This document shows, one piece after another, positions 1-10,034 of a stretch of DNA of 64,000 bases. Each line of letters begins with the position of its first letter. Within the stretch, counting starts at the first letter, position 1. The stretch is from Paramoeba atlantica (Eukaryota; Discosea), in the NCBI GenBank assembly GCA_977017575.1, contig CDRNVI010000044.1, positions 558,001-622,000 on the forward strand. Reading direction: 5' to 3'. The position numbers were made by a program, and so were the translations under genes. The notes beneath the pieces were generated by a model that was given only the letters and a program-made list of their open reading frames with translations, had not been told where the DNA came from and ran no database searches.

Positions 1-85
1 AGGCAAGCGAATAAAACCGTTTTGAGCTTTGATCGTCGACTAGAAGTCCGCGTGAAGTACAAAAGAAAAAAAATGGATAAGTGGC
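1..85 (+). mobile_element. 3' end of a Tc1/mariner-like element, cut by the window edge
   Basis: The first 80 or so bases match, base for base with scattered changes, the reverse complement of about 34940-35026, which is the transposase C-terminus and downstream sequence of the Tc1/mariner copy at 34795-36112. Here it is read on the plus strand, opposite to that copy. The open frame from base 1 gives RQANKTVLSF and runs on to a stop near base 90, whereas the other copy stops soon after RRQIKLF. The rest of the element lies to the left of the window. Similarity fades near base 85, so no terminal repeat is seen here. Inference: a related but diverged copy of the same family. Confidence 0.55.
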
Positions 86-100
86 AATAGTCTATAGAAA

Positions 101-981
101 ATGTGCGGTCAATGGTCCAGAAGTAGTGGACGAGCAGATGGGCATATTCCATCAAATTTTATGAAGTTTCTCATTTCGCACAAGGTTGTGCACGAAGAAG
201 TTTGCTCTGAGCATAGAGCGAGTGGAACACCAGGAAAGACAAACCCTATGCTAAACATATGCTGGAAAAGCAAGGGCAACAATAAGTGTCGGAAGCGCCT
301 TCCTCGTCTTTCACCGTATTTTTCTTCAAAGCAAAAACGAGCCAAAGAAAAATTCTTGTTCTGGATTAAGATCTGCCAAAAAGTTGATGCCCAAGCATCT
401 GCTTCGCAACTTTGCGTCAATAGGAACACAATAACAGAGTGGAAGCGTGAACTGTTGCGCTGGGTGTGGAAGTCTTCAAAGGTGCAGAATGAGACTGTCT
501 TTTTTTCTCGATGTGCGGTGGATGAAACATTTTGCTTTAAGCGGAAGTATAATGCGGGGCGAAGTCAATCCTTTTGGACTCGAAGTCAATCCTTTTGAAT
601 GCTCACAATCACTGGAATAGCGCGCGGAGGTGGTTGCACTTCGACAATATGGTACCGCGTGGCGAAAAGGGACGCTGTAACACTGCAAAATCTAGTGAAA
701 AAACACACTGTGCAGAGTAAAAGAACAGTAGTGTGCACCGATGGATGGCGTGCTATAGAGGCCTGGGCGATACAGTGCGACATCGAACTGTGAACCATTC
801 CAGAAGCGGAAAATACCGGTTTGTCACAGAGGAGGGGGTGCACACGAATCATGCAGAATCAGCTCTCTCGTCGGTGAAGCGCTCAGTCCGAAGGCAAGGA
901 AGGTTGTCTATGAAGCCGAGAGAAGCAGAGAAATGCATTGCCCTATATACACTTTGGTTCAAAAGAACCAAAGTTTCATGA
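101..981 (+). mobile_element. Decayed Merlin (ISXO2/IS1595-like) DNA transposon, transposase
   Basis: Three plus-strand frames in succession carry pieces of one DDE transposase of the ISXO2/IS1595 type, called Merlin in eukaryotes. In order: a helical N-terminal region with a helix-turn-helix-like stretch (SQLCVNRNTITEW, bases about 400-445); the first catalytic aspartate in VDETF followed by KRKYNAGR (about 520-560); IARGGG (about 615-635); the second aspartate in CTDGWRA (about 735-757); and NHS...GVHTNHAES with the catalytic glutamate (about 790-865). The order and spacing fit the family. The coding sequence is interrupted by a stop at 596-598, just after a tandem duplication of 17 bases, and by a frame change near 780, so this copy is inactive. 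I could not define its terminal repeats or target duplication. It lies opposite to the host genes. Confidence 0.75.
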
Positions 982-1462
982 ATCTGTGAAGGAATATGTG
1001 AAGTGAGTGGGGTTTTAAGGAGTGTTGTTAAGTTAAGGAGTGTGAATTAGGATGTATGGTGAAGACGTGGTCAATTTTTATGATTTTCATAATTATTTGT
1101 GACAATTCATAAGTATTTGTGACAGAAGTCAAGTCCCAAGGAGGTTTGTACTCGAAAATACGGTATAAAACAAAGTTTTGTGTTAAAAGATGAAATTATG
1201 TCTGAAAAATGCATGATCAGGTTTTTTTATATTTTTTTAGGAGTGGGTGCAATATAACCCGTCTGTAGCCAAAAACATTTATGTTTGAGGCAATAAATCA
1301 CTAAGGAATACTTTACTACACAGAAAAAAATATTTAAAATATTATCTGTCACTCTTCAATTCTCGAAAACGCTAGGCGAAAAATATAATTTTTCAATATA
1401 TAGCACGAAAAAAATATAGTGCTATAAAGTACTACTCCTTCTCTCATTGATTTTCATAAATA
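982..1462. other. Gene-free AT-rich stretch
   Basis: No coding frame of note. It holds an imperfect tandem duplication near 1088-1127 (TATTTGTGACA repeated). It may include the 3' untranslated end of the Merlin element, but no terminal repeat was found. Confidence 0.5.
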
Positions 1463-2211
1463 CAGTGGTGATTAGCGTCTTTTACCCCCCCCTACAGGTC
1501 TTGTATTTTGTCCGATTTTGGAAACATTTGGTATACCACCGTTTTTCGACCCAATCGTTCCGAATCCGAGGTCCTTTTTACTCGAGCGATCCCCTACCCC
1601 CCTAGCCAGGTAGGGGTCAAAAAAGCTAATTACAACTTTTTTGGGTGCACTTTTGCGAATGTTTCGGATGAAGAACAGTAGTAAAGTAAGTCAGAAGACG
1701 CGGAAAAGGAGTGCAAAGTAACCCCTAGTATTTAGTCATATACCCTTTGGCCTTCTTGACCAAGAGTAGACGCTTACTACATTCCCGGAAGATATTCTCA
1801 AGCGTTTCCGGTTGATCTTTAGAAAAAAACGAAAAGTTTCAATGATGGACCCGGAGTTAAATTTATGGAGTTTTGCGACTGCCTTATAGGACTTAAGTCG
1901 GTTGTATTCGATCACGAGTGCCGTGCGCATCTCGGGGCGCACGAGAGAGTAAGGTAAACACAGGGAGCGGTGCTCCTTCCTCATGAATCACCAAAAAATG
2001 TATAGATCTTAAAAAAATGTACTCCGTAAAAAAAGATCGGAGTTTTTTGCAGCTTTTTTTTTCAGTTTAGGAATGATACAGGTGTCCACGAGTGAAAAGG
2101 ACCTCGGATTCGGAACGATTGGGTCGAAAAACAGTCCCACACATTTTGTTTTTCCAAAATCGAGCAAAATACAACACCTGTAGCGGGGGTAAAAGACGCT
2201 GAACACCACTG
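1463..2211 (-). mobile_element. Foldback element with about 125-bp terminal inverted repeats (Tc1/mariner-like, non-autonomous)
   Basis: The sequence from CAGTGGTG at 1463 to about 1587 reappears inverted from about 2085 to CACCACTG at 2211. The arms are mostly identical apart from a short variable piece. A TA flanks each end (1461-1462 and 2212-2213), the target duplication of Tc1/mariner elements, and the CAGTGGTG start is common in that superfamily. Between the arms an ATG-started 82-codon frame on the minus strand (1736-1984) contains VIEYNRLKSYKAVAKLHKF, which resembles the N-terminal helix-turn-helix of Tc1/pogo transposases. No DDE domain is present. Inference: a deletion derivative or MITE that kept the DNA-binding part of a transposase. 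Confidence 0.75.
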
Positions 2212-2213
2212 TA

Positions 2214-3342
2214 TAAATTACAACGAAAAAGAAAATTAATATTTATAATTATAAAAATCGATGAGAATGCTTTCCAAAGATACCGGAAACCCGCCAGTAA
2301 GCGACCCCCGGTAAGAGAGATTGACTCGGGAGGCTGGCTGGTCCCGCGGGGCTGAGCGGGCGGGGGCTGGACGGGTAAGAGTGGGTGAGCGGGGTGAGGG
2401 TTATTGGGAAGGCTGTGATGGCTGTGGTACGAAGTTGTCTGGACTGAAAATCAATTTCTCTAAGGCCTTGAGCGTCACACACGTCCAGTTAAAATTTGGC
2501 CTTTGCAGGTGCATTACCAGAACAGGTTGAAGAAGTATCTAACGAAACCAAAGCGCATCAGGGCCCAAACTCCCCAAATACGCTCGAGGAGTTAATTTGA
2601 GATTCTTTTATTTTCACCCACGAATTTTCAGGTTTTCATTTCGAAAACTCACCTGACACGAAATCATGCCACAAATCGGGCACGACGAATTAACCTACGG
2701 TATCGAGGGAATAGTGCCTCCCTCAATATTTTTAAGCATGTCGTGAAAGCCTTGTGCGAACAGAATTAAATTAATTAATTTCACAATTTTTATAATTTTT
2801 TTTTCGAAAATTCTGTCTTGCCATTTATATAAATCAATGAGAGACAGAGTATATTTATAGTTTTTGAAGTTTTTCGAACCCCTGAGAAAATAGCATACCT
2901 AAAGAGGATTTGTAACCTAAAGAGGATTTGTTGAGACAAATTGAAAGGGAACTCTGCCGTGTGTTGATAGTTTGCCTCACTGCTATCACCAAATATACCG
3001 CACACAATCTGAATGCGCGTAGCATGTACTATGTACCACTATATTGTAATGGTATTATTGTGCCGCCTAAACAAAGCGGACCAAGTGAGTCCACTTTTGG
3101 CCCACATTGCGTCCAGAGTATCGTACTTGCTGTATTCAGAAAATGTAAGTAGGCAGTGAAATACATGTCGTAGGACTTTAAAGGCACTCTTGATTTTCAA
3201 ATTCATAGCAACCAAGTAGAAACCAAACAACAAAAAGAACACGTAAGTTACGAATCGTAGTGTACAATTTTCTTCACGCTCAGTGCATCGTCCAGAAAGT
3301 TTATTAATTGAAATAGTTAATTGAAAGTTTATTAATTGAATC
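2214..3342. other. Gene-free stretch of 1.1 kb
   Basis: No convincing coding frame. A GC-rich patch (about 2280-2420) is surrounded by AT-rich sequence. A tandem duplication of about 18 bases (CTAAAGAGGATTTGT twice) lies at 2897-2932, and TTTATTAATTGAA is repeated at about 3298-3340. This is the 3' flank of the small gene that follows on the minus strand. Confidence 0.4.
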
Positions 3343-3816
3343 TTAAGGCGGAGGAGTCTTGGATTGTTTTTCCAACCCGTCGCTCAAACATATGACATTT
3401 GGGAGATCCTGACTCGAGATTCTGTTCTGTACCTCATCGGACCCCACGCTGCGACTGGGGAGAGGTGACGGTGAACACCCCAATCGTGCTCTCTCTTCGA
3501 GCTTCTGCTTTCCCCCTCCGTCAATAAAATATCGAGGATTGGGACACCGCGGGGCTTGGCACATAGTAGGGGCGCATGGAATCCATATTCCGGGTGCGCG
3601 GAACTTGTGCCCACACCAACACTCCCACTCTTTCTCCTGGAATTGTGAGGAAAGGGACTGGAGAGTCTTTTGAAATGGGCTCTCCGTTATTGTGAAGTTG
3701 GTTGAGGGAGATGGCGATTGCTTGTGGCTACTGTTACCGGTAGTGGTGAGATAATGGTAACGGAATCGTAGTCTTTGTTTCAATTTCCAGTCTGATAAAG
3801 TTTTTAAAAAGTTCAT
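3343..3816 (-). CDS. Small cysteine-rich protein with a WxCxCG motif
   Basis: A 157-residue frame from an ATG, on the same strand as the host genes. I do not recognise the family. The centre holds W64, C66, C68 and G69 (WECWCGH), then C81, C86 and C91, a likely zinc-binding cluster. The first part (WxCxCG) matches the C-terminal finger of the large RS-rich protein at 32154-34499 (WTCYCGRRN), which looks like a variant RanBP2 finger, so the two may share a fold. The N-terminus is basic (KLKQRLRFRYH) and could be a mitochondrial presequence, but that is a guess. The flanks are Ser/Pro-rich. It could be a real small RNA-binding protein or a chance frame; strand, ATG start and the ordered cysteines favour the former. 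Confidence 0.45.
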   Translation of the reverse strand: MNFLKTLSDWKLKQRLRFRYHYLTTTGNSSHKQSPSPSTNFTITESPFQKTLQSLSSQFQEKEWECWCGHKFRAPGIWIPCAPTMCQAPRCPNPRYFIDGGGKQKLEERARLGCSPSPLPSRSVGSDEVQNRISSQDLPNVICLSDGLEKQSKTPPP

Positions 3817-4077
3817 GGGTACGACATACTAACACGAAAAAATTGAAAAAATGGGATACTTTGATAAGAATTGATAAACCCTAATTATAGAAGTCGAGTT
3901 GCAGCTTCAGATGGGATTCCTTAGCTAAAGAATAGGATGTTTCGACAGGATCGTGAAATAATTTTAGAGTACGTATACAAAATGCCTCGCTTAAGTAAGA
4001 AACTACATAATGAAAAATAGACTTCCAGTGTGAACTCTGTATCACTAAAAATGCTCATTGCGTAGTAAATAAGAAAA

Positions 4078-5205
4078 TTATCGAGGCTTCGCACTCAGAG
4101 GCAGAAGGATTCTAGACGGTGTAAATTTTTCAAGGATGTCCTTCCGACGTTGAATTAAATAATCCCGAGGATTCGCACAAGAATCTGACTGTGTCTTCTT
4201 AAGTATTCCAAAGTCCTTTCGCGCCGCGAAATAAGTAAAATAACTCTTCCCCTGTGATTTTGTTTCTGTCATGTCTTCCCCACCTTTTAATCGAACATGG
4301 TTTTTTACCTGAACAAATCCAACAGCTTCTAACAATTCAATGAATTCATTGGGATTTTGAATTCGACTTGTAACCTCACATATTAACAGACGTCCAGCTT
4401 TTGACTTAGGACTACGTGGCTTAAGAACACGATATGCTTCAATGAGACTATCCAAGAAATTTTCTCCCATCAGGGAAAGGCAAAATACAACAACATGCAT
4501 GCTATTCTCCTTCAAGGGAAGATTGCTACAATCCGCAATTTCAATAAAGGGTTTTAAAGCTACGTAATCAAAACTGTGAACTACCATATTCTCTATGTGT
4601 AGTGGTGGTCCAATTTTTCCTTCACCTCCGAAACTTTCGTGCGAAGTGTTCTCAGCATTCCGGGACTCGTCAGTGAGCGACATTTTATTGACTTTCATGT
4701 GCAAAAGTTCCGCCAATCGCCCAGTACCGCAACCGAGATCTGCAACGGCGAAATCAGCGGACTTTGGCTTCACTTTCGCGCCTGTTCCGTGTTTACCTTC
4801 TAAAAAATGGCGATACTGCCGATATAAAATTTCTACAAAGCTTACGATAGGGAGTAGTGGATCTTGTGGCCATTGCCCCCGTTGATGTTCGTATCCTTCG
4901 TGATAAACATTGTACAAAGAAGGGTCTTTGCGAAACATTTTAAAGCTACTTTTAGTAGATTGATTGTAGAGAAGTTCGTTGAGGTTTCGAAATCGGCTTC
5001 CTTGTAGGTGCTCTTGCAGGTATTGTATGCAATTTCCAGAATCTTGCCTTGGCAGTCTCGTAGCAGCAACGACTTTTTTAGCAACTTTTGACTGCGAAGA
5101 AAATTGTGCAACTTTCGATTTAAAATTCTTTTTCCCTTGCTTTATTTTCGGGTCTTGGCTCACGTCCTTTTTCTTCTCACGCCTTTTGATATTCCATAAA
5201 CACAT
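4078..5205 (-). CDS. RRP8: Rrp8-type rRNA methyltransferase
   Basis: A 375-residue protein from the first ATG. Rrp8 (nucleomethylin in animals) is a nucleolar SAM-dependent enzyme that makes m1A in large-subunit rRNA. The N-terminus (1-50) is lysine-rich, as expected for nucleolar targeting. Family marks follow in order: RFRNLNELLYNQ (71-82), the FxxDPxLYxxYHEGY segment (91-105), motif I ADLGCGTGRL (155-164), VHSFDYVAL, then FCLSLMGENF with YRVLKP and LLICEV, and a C-terminal strand FTYFAARKD. FCLSLMG is typical of Rrp8. All core SAM-binding elements are present, so the enzyme should be active. An upstream TTG-initiated extension of ten codons was not used. Its neighbours have no related role. 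Confidence 0.85.
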   Translation of the reverse strand: MCLWNIKRREKKKDVSQDPKIKQGKKNFKSKVAQFSSQSKVAKKVVAATRLPRQDSGNCIQYLQEHLQGSRFRNLNELLYNQSTKSSFKMFRKDPSLYNVYHEGYEHQRGQWPQDPLLPIVSFVEILYRQYRHFLEGKHGTGAKVKPKSADFAVADLGCGTGRLAELLHMKVNKMSLTDESRNAENTSHESFGGEGKIGPPLHIENMVVHSFDYVALKPFIEIADCSNLPLKENSMHVVVFCLSLMGENFLDSLIEAYRVLKPRSPKSKAGRLLICEVTSRIQNPNEFIELLEAVGFVQVKNHVRLKGGEDMTETKSQGKSYFTYFAARKDFGILKKTQSDSCANPRDYLIQRRKDILEKFTPSRILLPLSAKPR

Positions 5206-5427
5206 GACACAAGTGAAGGGACAGAAAGTATTCAAAAAATAGAATATAAAACCATGGCATCTACGGAATTTACTTTATCCATTCATACTTAAATTTCTAT
5301 AAACCATTCGCTTTTTTTGTGGTACAACTGAGAAAACCTTTCATCATACGATGTATGCGGTATCAAATGGTTGAGCACAATATCTCAAGGTGTGTGCTAA
5401 AGTATTAAACGAGCAGATACGTTTTTT

Positions 5428-5823
5428 TCAAGAAGAATCCTGTGTGTCTTCCACTTCCAAAAAAGTTGGCACCTCCTGTGCATCTCCAGCACATTGTTTG
5501 GCCCACCACAGTCGTCGCATCATGGTTGTCTCATCATTACGCGCTACACTAGGATATACGCACATGCCGAAATAATTTCCCAAGACGGCTCCGGCTGTGC
5601 TTCCCGCGACAAACATGGCAAGTCCCACCAACCTAGTGTTGCGTCGGGGATACAACGCATAATAGGAACTTAGAGAACCCAGTGCGACGGAAGTAACGGC
5701 CGAGACGTTGAGCTGTTTGCGTCGTATGGCTCTTTGCTGTCCCCAGATATTGCCATGTGTCTCAAAATTTCGAAGATCCTCCTTGGTCATGGGAGGCAGC
5801 TCGGCCACAAGGGTGCGAGTCAT
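5428..5823 (-). CDS. Small membrane protein, unknown function
   Basis: 131 residues from the first ATG (MTRTLVAELPPM). I do not recognise it. The N-terminal third is soluble and charged, with a basic stretch RAIRRKQ just before the first hydrophobic segment (VSAVTSVALGSLSSYYALY), followed by YPRRNTR and a second, glycine/alanine-rich segment (LVGLAMFVAGSTAGAVLGNYF). This gives two likely membrane helices in a hairpin. The C-terminus is acidic. Small proteins of this shape are common in the mitochondrial inner membrane, but no targeting signal is clear. A stop-free extension upstream uses TTG and was not included. Confidence 0.6.
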   Translation of the reverse strand: MTRTLVAELPPMTKEDLRNFETHGNIWGQQRAIRRKQLNVSAVTSVALGSLSSYYALYPRRNTRLVGLAMFVAGSTAGAVLGNYFGMCVYPSVARNDETTMMRRLWWAKQCAGDAQEVPTFLEVEDTQDSS

Positions 5824-6219
5824 ATTTTTATAAGACGAACTGATCCGTAGACTATGAAAATACAACAGAAAAGACTTGTTCTGTGTAATATGACTCTAAT
5901 TTAGCGTTTGCACTGTCTGTGCGCGTTCTCCACATAAACTTCCTTACCCTCAACGTTGGATTTTGATAAATAAAATCGTATTAAAGGGGTTACAAATTTT
6001 AGAATCTAAGTTATTAATCTACTGCCTATAATGCTGTAACATAGCCCAGCAATCTTACATACATCTAGCGGCCTACTTCATATGAGTTACCTATTTACTA
6101 CCTATCCCAGTGAGGATTCTCACTTTCAGGACCTCTTTCCGTCACAGCAATGAGCCACTCTCGCTCTTTCCCCTTATTTCTACAAAAATTTGTAGAAACC
6201 CCAGCTTTCCACCCTTTCT
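5824..6219. other. Intergenic region
   Basis: AT-rich near 5880-6080 and becoming C-rich on the plus strand toward PP1. No gene seen; it should hold the 3' UTR of PP1 and the 5' processing signals of the small membrane protein. Confidence 0.4.
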
Positions 6220-7287
6220 TCACAACCATGACCTCCCCCCTTCCCGTGCACTCACCGGCCGCAGCACCTGAAACGAACACACCATCTCCTCATCCATACA
6301 CAACATCGCGGCGGCGTTATCAAACTCCCCACAGTAATTCGGGGCGCTAAACACCGTCACCAGCCGCCGCTCACTAAAAAACTGGTACCCATCCTGCACC
6401 ACCTGGTGGGCTCGACAAATCAAATCCAGCTCATGTTCCCTACAAAACCCCTCCACCACGTCCTCCCCGAAGGTGTAACTCACCCCGCGGTCATTCTCCC
6501 CCCACCCGCTCGTCCCCTCCTCCGGATCCGACCACAGCAAATCACACAACAACCCGCGATCGGGGATATCCGTCGGGCGGAGTATCGAATTCAACTGGGT
6601 GGCTAAATCATGATTACGGTTTCTTATTTTCTCTGTGTGGATGTTTGTCGTGTTGGTGGGGTCCCCCCCGCCCGCCCCCACCATCTCCGGGCTCAGCCCC
6701 CCGTGCATACACAGCACCCTCCCCTCCACCCACGCCACCACGGGCATCGTGTTGAACGTGTCCGTGAACACCTTCCACAGCCGCACGCTGTACCGCCGCT
6801 TGCACTCCTCGAAGAACCCGTAGATCCGGTTGATACTCGCGCTCTCGTGATTCCCTCTTAGCAGGAAAATATTTTCCGGGTATTTGATTTTGTACACGAA
6901 TAGGAGACACAGGGTCTCGAGGGACTGCTTGCCGCGGTCGACGTAGTCCCCGAGGAAGAGGTAGTTCGTGGTGTCGGGGTAGCCCCCGATCTCGAACAAC
7001 CGGAGCAGGTCGCGGTACTGGCCGTGGATGTCGCCGCAGATTTTTATCGGGGCGTGGAGCTCGAGGAGGACGGGCTGGGCCAGGAAGATCTCGCGCGCGG
7101 TGAGGGCGAGGGCGTGGATTTCGGATTCGAGAAGGTTGACTTGCTTGCCGGGGCGTCGACCACGGACCTCGAGGAGTTTGGAGAGGAGGGTGTCGAGGTC
7201 GGGGAGGGTGGGGTAGGAGGGAGAGGGGGAGGGGGGGTGGTCGGGGGAAGGGGGTGGGGAGAGGGTGGAGGGGGGTGGAAGGGACAT
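6220..7287 (-). CDS. PP1: Serine/threonine protein phosphatase PP1 catalytic subunit
   Basis: 355 residues from ATG. The metallophosphatase signatures are intact: GDIHGQY (85-91), GDYVDRG (113-119), RGNHE (144-148), HGGLSP (195-200) and [11 protein letters not shown] near the C-terminus. The text around them ([26 protein letters not shown]) is PP1 rather than PP2A. The first 30 residues are a Pro/Ser-rich extension not usual in PP1. After HGGLSPEM there is an insert of about 24 residues (203-231, Gly/Thr/Asn-rich) before RPTD. Part of its DNA is AT-rich and ends TTTAG on the sense strand, like an intron end, but removing GT...TTTAG would break the frame. The gene is GC-rich and its GC skew flips within the coding region. 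Confidence 0.93.
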   Translation of the reverse strand: MSLPPPSTLSPPPSPDHPPSPSPSYPTLPDLDTLLSKLLEVRGRRPGKQVNLLESEIHALALTAREIFLAQPVLLELHAPIKICGDIHGQYRDLLRLFEIGGYPDTTNYLFLGDYVDRGKQSLETLCLLFVYKIKYPENIFLLRGNHESASINRIYGFFEECKRRYSVRLWKVFTDTFNTMPVVAWVEGRVLCMHGGLSPEMVGAGGGDPTNTTNIHTEKIRNRNHDLATQLNSILRPTDIPDRGLLCDLLWSDPEEGTSGWGENDRGVSYTFGEDVVEGFCREHELDLICRAHQVVQDGYQFFSERRLVTVFSAPNYCGEFDNAAAMLCMDEEMVCSFQVLRPVSAREGGRSWL

Positions 7288-7487
7288 TTGTTTCGTTTTT
7301 TTGTGTGTGTTTGTGTGTCTCAGGGAAGGTTAGTGGTTCATTTTGGGGTGGGTAGTGTGGTGGGGAAACGTTTAGCGTAGAAAAGAGGGAAAAAAGAGAA
7401 GAGAGGAAGGGTGGAAAAGAGGATGTGGTTAAGGACGGGAGGTGGAATAGAAATGTAAGAAAGGAAAATGAGAGTGGCGTAGAGTAA

Positions 7488-7525
7488 AGAGGTGTAATTT
7501 GTGAATAGGGTGGCTAAGCATAGAG
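7488..7525 (+). repeat. Direct repeat, left copy (partner 9950-9987)
   Basis: 38 bases (AGAGGTGYAATTTGTGAATA onward to CATAGAG) with one mismatch to the copy 2462 bases downstream. The two copies bracket the hairpins and the reverse transcriptase fragment. Confidence 0.8.
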
Positions 7526-7763
7526 TCCGGAGTGGGTCGATCTAATAAAATAAGCAGGGATCGCGGATATTTTAAAAGTTTAAATTATTGTTTAAATTAT
7601 ATACTGTTTAAATTATATGTGCTTGGCGGAATCGCCATTTTTTCACCCAAAATACTTCAATGTTTTTTCGAGTTCAGCGATTTTACGATCCTTCTAGATC
7701 GGTATTGACGAAAGAGAAGACATTGACTTATAATAAGTCAATGGGTTATAACAATAATCAATG

Positions 7764-7796
7764 GGCTTGGTGCAAATAAGCTATTTGCACCAAGCC
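7764..7796. repeat. Perfect hairpin, 15-bp arms, 3-nt loop
   Basis: Arm GGCTTGGTGCAAATA, loop AGC, then the exact reverse complement. It lies outside any gene. Its compact form matches other hairpins at 7983-8013, 23723-23747 and 40630-40668. Confidence 0.85.
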
Positions 7797-7982
7797 ATTT
7801 GGGGACATTTATAGAAGTAAGTACATTTATAGAAGTTCCAGGGCTCAAATTGTGGTACACCAGACTGACAAACGTGTGGCACACTTTTGGAGTTCGGTAG
7901 CGTATCGATCGAAGGAAAGTCAATGAATATTGCATAAGCCGTAAATTGTGTTATTTAAATAACACAAAAGAAATAACTTAAT

Positions 7983-8013
7983 AAACAAAAGAAATAACTT
8001 ATTTCTTTTGTTT
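7983..8013. repeat. Perfect hairpin, 14-bp arms, 3-nt loop
   Basis: Arm AAACAAAAGAAATA, loop ACT, then the exact reverse complement. Part of the left arm (ACAAAAGAAATAACTTA) is also present as a direct copy just upstream at about 7963-7980, which suggests that copying of a nearby sequence, then inversion, made the hairpin. Confidence 0.8.
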
Positions 8014-8366
8014 CATGCCTCACCGTCTTCACTGGTTTTGTGCGGCTTGCGACGATTGAGTATCTGTCTTTCACCAATTTTGGGGACGTGAGTGAAGAAA
8101 TCCTAGCTCGTTGGTTGCGGAATCATCGGCTTGTGGCACAACTGGTCTGGTGTACGAAAAAAAGTACCATGGAAATAAGGAGTTATCTTGCGTCTGCGAT
8201 GGAGAGTTTTGGTATTCCCCTGACCTGGAGACCAAAGGTTGCCGGGATCGGTACAGTATCACCTTTTTAGCCCCTTTTGGAACCCCCTGTTAGCCAGAAG
8301 AGCAAACGGGGCATCAAAGATACTTTACAGATCCTATAGGCTCAAGGAATAGCAAGCAAGCATCCC

Positions 8367-8525
8367 ATGAATCCTGTGATCTTTGTTCGGTATCTGAAAA
8401 AGACGGACGCAGCCACTATGACAGCACATGTCCGACACCTCGCCAAAAACTATCGAACCCAAATCAAAAAAGATCGCCAAATCCGTATTTTTCAAAGCAA
8501 CCCAGTCGTAAACTACGTAAAATAG
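8367..8525 (+). CDS. Short open frame, unknown, possibly element-derived
   Basis: 52 codons from ATG to TAG on the plus strand, opposite to the host genes. The product is basic (MNPVIFVRYLKKTDA... ending NPVVNYVK) with a helical, charged middle. I recognise no family. Its setting, between repeats and upstream of a reverse transcriptase fragment on the same strand, suggests mobile-element debris rather than a host gene. Confidence 0.2.
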   Translation: MNPVIFVRYLKKTDAATMTAHVRHLAKNYRTQIKKDRQIRIFQSNPVVNYVK

Positions 8526-9062
8526 AAAAGAAATCAAATAAAAAGCTCTCCTCATGCGGCGGAGAGGTTTCCTTTTCTATTTCGGCATGGGAGTGTAGGG
8601 GGGACGGTGGTAGTTGTGGGGTATGGAGGCCTCTCGCAGCTCCGGGACCTTACCGGGAACAGGACAGAAGTGATTCTTGACTTATGCAATATTTCTTGAC
8701 TTATGCAATATTCCTTTACTTTGGCCGACAACAAATGAACGAACTAAATGAGAAATTGAAAGCACGAATGGCCTTTATTTCAGCCTCAAAAGATGAGCTG
8801 ATGAAATACAAGTAAATTTTAGTATTTGGAGTGCCCTTCAAAACATCTAAAGTTTTGGGGAAAAAAGGGTGATTTGACCAAAGTACTTTATAATAACTTC
8901 ATTTTTTTAGAGAACATTATTTTACTGAGCATAGTCTCTTATTTACTGTCTCATTCATCTTGCCTTTCCTATGGATCAACTCAGCGGAGGAAAGTTCTGC
9001 AAGGATTTTTTCGTTGAAATGAAGAGCACAGAAGGAGAGAATCAAATAGCAGAGTGTAAGTT

Positions 9063-9935
9063 GTGTCCTCAGGATGGACATTCAGGAAGAACATTCAGTA
9101 TGGCGTAGGTACTCCGAACGGATGTCACCACGTAATTCTCCAAAGTCGAGAAGATTTTCGATCTGACCCTGAGCGAATTCTAATGACCGTCGACGTTACA
9201 AATGCCTTCAACTGTCTTGATCGCAATTCTATAGGAGAAGCGCTAAAACCCGGGACAAAGTTTGAAAAATTGTTAGGGTACTTCTATTTCTGTTATACAA
9301 CGCCCGAAACTCTCCTTGTTCAGGATAAAGTTGTTATCCACAGCGCCCGTGGCGTCCGAAAAGGTGACCCTCTGGGGCCTCTCTTGTTCGCACTTGGAAT
9401 CCAGCATGTCTTTCAGGAGGTGGCCACACGTTTCGAAAACCAAATCAGTATGCGAGCTTATCTCGACGACATCACCTTACTGGGTCTCCCCGACCACGGA
9501 CACGCGGCGCTCACATTTCTATCGGCATCTCTCAAGAAGATCGCACTACAAATCAATAAGTCCAAGTACGAAGCTCGTCCCAATCCAAGCAGTTATGAAA
9601 GGCTTTTTGGAGATGCAGGACAAAATCTCAGTTTCGGAACTCCCCGCCCTGGAGACCCAAATAATAGAGGGAGCGACAGAACTCAGCGTGGAATGAAAGT
9701 AAAAAATTCAAGGCAGAAGGGAAAAAAATACTTCGTACTGTACACGTACTGTAATAAACGTCTTCAGGTCCGGGCAACGCCGTTTTTTCTTCATCTTTTC
9801 ATTTCCCTATACCTGTCACAATGTCCCTCAGCTATTCTTTTGACATGCCTACCACTTCTGCAAATATTTCACTCGAGTCGCTTTCCTCACATTCCATATG
9901 TGACTCAACACGACGTGTCTACGACGAAAAATTAG
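9063..9935 (+). mobile_element. Non-LTR retrotransposon (LINE) reverse transcriptase fragment
   Basis: A plus-strand frame with the core of a reverse transcriptase: VDVTNAFNCLDRNSI (first catalytic Asp), VRKGDPLGPLLFALGIQ (the GDPLGP turn), AYLDDITLLG (catalytic DD) and INKSKYE. The NAF...RxGDPLGPLLF...YLDD pattern resembles site-specific and CRE/SLACS-like non-LTR elements, but the clade cannot be settled by eye. The frame has no ATG near its start (it opens with GTG), similarity to reverse transcriptase ends near 9600, and no endonuclease or poly(A) tail was found. It is a truncated fragment. A 38-bp direct repeat brackets the region. Confidence 0.75.
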
Positions 9936-9949
9936 AGCTCTTGGAGAGA

Positions 9950-9987
9950 AGAGGTGCAATTTGTGAATAGGGTGGCTAAGCATAGAG
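9950..9987 (+). repeat. Direct repeat, right copy (partner 7488-7525)
   Basis: Matches the left copy with one mismatch over 38 bases, then both continue with the partly matching TCCGGA / CCTGGA. It sits right after the reverse transcriptase fragment. Confidence 0.8.
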
Positions 9988-10034
9988 CCTGGAATAGGTG
10001 TATCCATTAAAGCATCCACATTGCATGGTCATGC

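Larger units (their letters stand above)
7288..9062. other. Gene-poor stretch of 1.8 kb with hairpins and repeats
   Basis: No convincing host gene. The start is the purine-rich plus-strand side of the PP1 5' region. It contains a 38-bp sequence (7488-7525) repeated at 9950-9987, two perfect hairpins (7764-7796 and 7983-8013), an 18-base palindrome GTGTTATTTAAATAACAC near 7946, and tandem duplications near 7581-7620, 7806-7838 and 8675-8715. An ATG-started 52-codon plus-strand frame lies at 8367-8525 and is listed separately. The stretch lies upstream of the LINE fragment and may be part of the same insertion. Confidence 0.4.
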